The position numbers were made by a program, and so were the translations under genes. DNA of 58,239 nt from Lachnospiraceae bacterium (GTDB lineage Bacteria > Bacillota > Clostridia > Lachnospirales > Lachnospiraceae): assembly GCA_900753305.1 (NCBI GenBank), contig CAADYR010000020.1, forward strand, positions 1 through 58,239. Reading direction: 5' to 3'. This document shows positions 55,201 to 58,239 of this stretch, piece by piece (within the stretch, counting starts at the first letter, position 1; every line of letters starts with the position of its first letter). The notes below the pieces were generated by a model. It was not told where the DNA came from. It ran no database searches and saw only the letters and a list, made by a program, of their open reading frames with translations.

Positions 55201-58200
55201 TGCCAACCGGTGGAACAATGTATTATGAATATACTTCTGAAGGATATATTACTAAAATTACAGACTTAAATGGTAAATGCTATGCCAGAAACTTCTATGA
55301 CCGTAAGGGACGTGTCATCCGTCAGGAATTAACAGGCGGAGAAGAGTATGTTGCTTTTTATGATGAAGCGAACAGACAGAATACGTTTCTGACTACATCT
55401 GATGGAAATAATATTATCTATACATATGGAAATGAGAGATTAGCGACTAAAATTCAATATAACGATGGAACATATGAAGAGAAGAAGTATGATGCCGGAA
55501 GACATGTAATATATGAGAGAGATAGACTTGGAAGAGTAATCTTAAGAAAATATCATGAGAGCGGGCTGTTGGCGGAAGAGATCCTCCCCAACGGATTGAT
55601 AACAGAATATGAATATGATGAAAATGACAGACTGGTTAAAACGTCTGATAATATAGGAAGAGAAAACAGTAATGAGTATGATACACAGGGAAATCTGATC
55701 TGTAACAGAATACGGATCAATGACAAGGAGTATGAAGAAACCCGGTATACATATGATGCCAGAGGCCGTATTCTGTCCATGACAGATGCCAGAGGCAATA
55801 CGGAATATTATCATTATGATACTTTGTTCTCGTCAGAAACGGAATATGTCACCATGACGGGAGACAGAATCCGTTACGAGTATGATGCTGGCGGCAGACT
55901 AATGACATTGGAGGATGCTTTTGGTCAGACTACATATGGGTATGATAATTACGGTCATAAAGTATTGACCCGCGATCCTGATGGCAATATAACCAGAATA
56001 TATTATGATCCAATGGCGAATGTGACCAAAGTCATTAAGCCGAATGCTTACGATAATGATACGGATGATGGCATTGGCACCATGTATGAATATGATGCAT
56101 GGGATCATCTCTCCAGGATCATCACGCCGGAGGGAGGAGTCTATGCCTATGAGAATGATTTCAGAGGAAATGTCAGAAAGGCATTAAGCCCTGTAGAATC
56201 AGATCAGGAAGATGCCAGAGGAATCCATTACGAATATGATCTGAATGGAAACCGGACGAAAACATATTATCAGGATGGAGGTATTCTGAGAGAAAAATAT
56301 GACGCTTGCAATAATCTGATCAAACGTATCCTGCCGGAAAACTATAATGTACAGACTGATGACGGCGCAGGATATACTTATGAATATGATGAGATGAACC
56401 GTCTGGTAAAGATTACAAATATGGAAGGCGTTGTAGAACATAAATATATCTATAACTTAGCCGGTAATCTGATCAAGGATATTGATGCCAAGGGATATTT
56501 ACAGGCAGAAAACGATGAGGACAGAAGTGGTATTCTTTACTGCTATGATCTTACCGGCAATGTAACACAGATTAGAAGACCTGTAAACCAGACTCCTGAT
56601 GGACAGACTAAATACAGACTGAATACATATCGCTATGATTTAATGGGATGCTGTATTGAGGAGAAAAGATATCTGGAAGAGCAGAGTGAAGTCAGTGCAG
56701 AGGGCAGGGTAAATGTAATCCATTATACTTATGACCAGGCATCACGCCTGACTTCTGTAACAGACTCTACCGGGGCACATATGGAGTATGCGTATGATGG
56801 CAGAAATCTGCGTACTATGGAGCGGTATAAGATTGCGGAAGGGATCTATCAGGAGAGACACTATACATATTCCGCAGCAGGACGACTGATCAAGATCATG
56901 GAAAGTGCCGATGAGAAAGGCTGTGGAAGAAAATATGTACCAACACAGATCTCTTATGATGGCAACGGCAATATTACCAGAATACAGACTCCGTCAGGCA
57001 ATGAGATATTGCGTGAGTACGACCAGAGCAACCACCTTCTGGCAGAGACACATAAGGAAAAAGGCGGCAGCATCCAGAACCGTATCACTTTCACTTATGA
57101 CCTCAATGGCAACCTGACACAGCGTATGGAATCTAACGGCTTCTACACCAGATACCAGTATGACCTACAGGGCAGACAGATCATGACAGAGGATGCGGAT
57201 GGAGCCATTACATGGAATGATTATGACAGAAATGGCAACCTTGTCAGACAGATCATGCCCGTAGAGTATGCTGCTTATGGCAGGGATGGAGCAGGATACC
57301 GTTTCGACTATGATAAGTCCGGAAGGAATACGGCAGTTATTTCACCGGATGGCAGCAGACTGCGGCTCACGGAATACAATGAATACGGTGAGAAAGTGAG
57401 CGAAGGAGACGGCAGGAGCAGGGTACAGACAATATATGACCGCGCCGGCAGAAGAATCCGCGTCACGACACAGGAAGGAAGTTCCCAGGAATATATCTAT
57501 GATGCAGCGGGTAATGTAACAGGGATTGTAGACGGTAACGGCAACCGTACACAATATGAAACAGACCAGTGGGGGAGGATCACGGAAATCCTGCATGCAG
57601 ACCAGAGCCATGAACATTATACCTATGACCTGGCAGGTAATATAACTACCGCCGTGGACGGAAACGGTAATTGTGTGACCTATGAATATAATATGCTCAA
57701 CAGGCTTGCCCGCAGGGTAGATGCCATGGGTGCAGCAGAGGAATTCCATTATGACAGGGAAGGACAGATGTGCGAGCATATAGACCGTGACGGCAGACGG
57801 GAACTGTACCGCTACAATATGTATGGAGCACCTACCTGTCATGAGAACCGGGAGGCAGGACTGACTGAGAGCTGGGAATACTCCCCACAGGGACTGCTGA
57901 CCGGCGCCATTGGCGGAGGCATGCGCTATGAGTATGCCTATTATGCAAACGGCAGCCTGAAAGAGAAGAGAGCCAGCGGAAGGACACTGCTGTCCTATAC
58001 CTATGATGCAGATGGCAGAAGGACCAGCCAGTGTGACCTGACAGGTAAAATCACACAGTACCAGTATACCCCGGGGGGACAGTTGTCCCAAGTCATGGAA
58101 AATGGCAGACTACTGGCAGGATACCGTTATAATGAAGACGGAACGGTCAGAAGTCTCACCCTGGGAAGCAGTCTGTACACAGAATACACCTATGATATGG

Positions 58201-58239
58201 ACAAGAACCTGAGCCGTATGTGGACAAGACTGGGAGAAG
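52272..58239 (+). CDS. VgrG-Rhs fusion effector, 3' end beyond the window
   Basis: The frame is open from 52272 to the edge (1989 residues, no stop). Residues 1-270 are a gp27-like hub, 278-352 an OB-fold (IITGSVLAVNGTTVQVQF, FYCMPDVGDKVFVYY), then a short beta stretch and a charged linker. A hydrophobic Gly-rich segment near 588-640 (LQLALDFAGMIPGIGTFFD) resembles the membrane-inserting pre-Rhs part of T6SS effectors. The Rhs shell begins near 792 (TEDPIDVISGSLLAEYVD) and continues as many YD repeats such as YEYDEN and YRYNMYGA. Spike and cargo cage are one chain. The toxin tip and the usual PxxxxDPxGL self-cleavage site are not in the window. Confidence 0.9.
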   Translation, partial: MNIGKITVSQLIVKVNVSFEKILDINIVQKENEQGMLQLVLEAADTMTLQTAATLQNTAVTVLLPDHRILYSGYCENVMLQRQAGYHALILEVCSSAYLLDQEAHTETFQSPSKKMGDIFGAVLSKYSALYQLKNNPAISTVIYQQNETDWTFIRRIANQYGQQVYVNSRSRQTDIKIGTGQMQTYAENTLERKVSSGKDLSELRQNQMNSNEASSYQFYTEEYECTELAAIPGDQIGRSTVRETQLVNEGGILVNRVKLGKTQDVRPTYQSASEKTIVSNIITGSVLAVNGTTVQVQFDADAGDMSGNCVDIPYESAISNSFYCMPDVGDKVFVYYENNGKIICLGSRRSNTNSPDFDKPEEKVLTSYDKMLRMEGKKVILTDTRKKHDDEDDTEISIILDDDEGITITSGENILIHSTEKNIYLATGIEESDVTKDIEGLSNGKDKFRTRVAKENARYVAEGGMNDAEKLKAVHGAQIDNFCSQFQQSMQDTWDGLTMKKLRDATATLFQKEDSSDSPEAQTEQDDSYDTGVITFYGLNSVTFKVQDSSIIIDSDIFLNGKVFQWLGYTQGEHDIVEEEYQDWVDMALDGLQLALDFAGMIPGIGTFFDIGNAVISLARGDFVGAGMSLFAAIPGIGDACTAAKMGVKAYKAAQKTQKVLTKADKITRFVKAIYKGLKVLDSSCDAYSVIQEIAKDGFSFKNPNDWKKLIKLVSLARGTVSDIKDISDTKNAIKSGVEETNHVISPNSDPDGPFPHYDNSAAAEETDRNSNTHGQNNEGSDNRRNNAHTTEDPIDVISGSLLAEYVDLSLEDILEPFEIKRYYESIYNNRGGMIGDKWRFAFETSLTRQDDFITIQMPDLHMEKFHKEENRWNNLRREDESYLLIETVDGYLLKSRGSSMSYLYDVQGKLISQTDEHGNTTQMTYEDGKLVRIQVASGQWASFQYENERVCQIEDNIGRNVRYQYQGNYISAVTLPTGGTMYYEYTSEGYITKITDLNGKCYARNFYDRKGRVIRQELTGGEEYVAFYDEANRQNTFLTTSDGNNIIYTYGNERLATKIQYNDGTYEEKKYDAGRHVIYERDRLGRVILRKYHESGLLAEEILPNGLITEYEYDENDRLVKTSDNIGRENSNEYDTQGNLICNRIRINDKEYEETRYTYDARGRILSMTDARGNTEYYHYDTLFSSETEYVTMTGDRIRYEYDAGGRLMTLEDAFGQTTYGYDNYGHKVLTRDPDGNITRIYYDPMANVTKVIKPNAYDNDTDDGIGTMYEYDAWDHLSRIITPEGGVYAYENDFRGNVRKALSPVESDQEDARGIHYEYDLNGNRTKTYYQDGGILREKYDACNNLIKRILPENYNVQTDDGAGYTYEYDEMNRLVKITNMEGVVEHKYIYNLAGNLIKDIDAKGYLQAENDEDRSGILYCYDLTGNVTQIRRPVNQTPDGQTKYRLNTYRYDLMGCCIEEKRYLEEQSEVSAEGRVNVIHYTYDQASRLTSVTDSTGAHMEYAYDGRNLRTMERYKIAEGIYQERHYTYSAAGRLIKIMESADEKGCGRKYVPTQISYDGNGNITRIQTPSGNEILREYDQSNHLLAETHKEKGGSIQNRITFTYDLNGNLTQRMESNGFYTRYQYDLQGRQIMTEDADGAITWNDYDRNGNLVRQIMPVEYAAYGRDGAGYRFDYDKSGRNTAVISPDGSRLRLTEYNEYGEKVSEGDGRSRVQTIYDRAGRRIRVTTQEGSSQEYIYDAAGNVTGIVDGNGNRTQYETDQWGRITEILHADQSHEHYTYDLAGNITTAVDGNGNCVTYEYNMLNRLARRVDAMGAAEEFHYDREGQMCEHIDRDGRRELYRYNMYGAPTCHENREAGLTESWEYSPQGLLTGAIGGGMRYEYAYYANGSLKEKRASGRTLLSYTYDADGRRTSQCDLTGKITQYQYTPGGQLSQVMENGRLLAGYRYNEDGTVRSLTLGSSLYTEYTYDMDKNLSRMWTRLGE

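Noticed and set aside
57342..58091. 249-codon minus-strand frame opposite the Rhs region
   Set aside because: Lies inside YD repeats with good plus-strand coding; it arises from repeat periodicity and higher GC and has no plausible start site.
16062..58239. Prophage tail or R-type bacteriocin
   Set aside because: No capsid, portal, terminase, holin, endolysin, tail fibre or recognisable tape measure; many membrane signalling proteins instead. The region beyond the right edge is unseen, so this is not absolute.

Overview
The window looks like a chromosomal segment of a Gram-positive anaerobe of the class Clostridia, most likely Lachnospiraceae. This is inferred from moderate-to-low GC, strong AGGAGG-type ribosome binding sites, TTGACA-N17-TAtAAT promoters, the glycerol kinase / FAD oxidoreductase / DUF1667-type gene set, and membrane lipoproteins with no outer-membrane functions. 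The genus cannot be named from what I see.

Positions 1-16000 are mostly ordinary chromosome. They hold the 3' end of a glycerol operon (FAD oxidoreductase cut by the window edge, a small Cys-rich protein, glpK), a convergent AraC-family regulator, an ABC exporter, three tRNA genes (Phe-GAA, Gly-TCC, Gly-GCC), a GC-rich nested-palindrome element and murI. A GntR-regulated ABC efflux operon on the minus strand follows, with a perfect 17-bp inverted-repeat operator. Then comes an oligopeptide permease operon (oppBCDFA) whose leader holds a promoter, a possible 12-codon leader peptide and a terminator-like hairpin.

From about 16060 to the right edge (more than 42 kb) every gene is on the plus strand, tightly packed and often overlapping, with no strong terminator. 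This is a contractile-injection-system locus of unusual composition. Structural parts: two paralogous large sheath-like proteins (TssB/TssC-like features in one chain), two Hcp-like tube paralogues, a gp27/gp5-type VgrG spike, a DUF4280 PAAR-like tip, a TssK-N-like protein and several unassigned baseplate candidates. Regulatory parts: two Ser/Thr kinases, two intact PP2C phosphatases, one PP2C-like pseudophosphatase with a membrane segment and TPR-like helices, three clear FHA proteins, a VWA membrane protein and a small membrane protein with possible phospho-Thr sites. Chaperone-like parts: a J-domain protein and an 896-residue Hsp70/actin-fold ATPase with an N-terminal SAP-like motif. No ClpV-type AAA ATPase is visible. 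A 2426-residue Ig-like, membrane-anchored surface protein sits inside the cluster.

Effector end: a PAAR-like/C39-type protease fusion is followed by a lipoprotein and two membrane proteins (candidate immunity proteins), then a very large VgrG-Rhs fusion that runs off the window with its toxin tip unseen.

Working model (inference): a cell-attached T6SS-like machine of a Gram-positive bacterium. Threonine phosphorylation read by FHA proteins would control assembly or firing, an Hsp70/J pair might handle sheath or effector folding or recycling, and Rhs and protease effectors ride on the spike. No capsid, terminase, lysis or tape-measure gene was recognised, so a prophage tail or a released tailocin is less likely.
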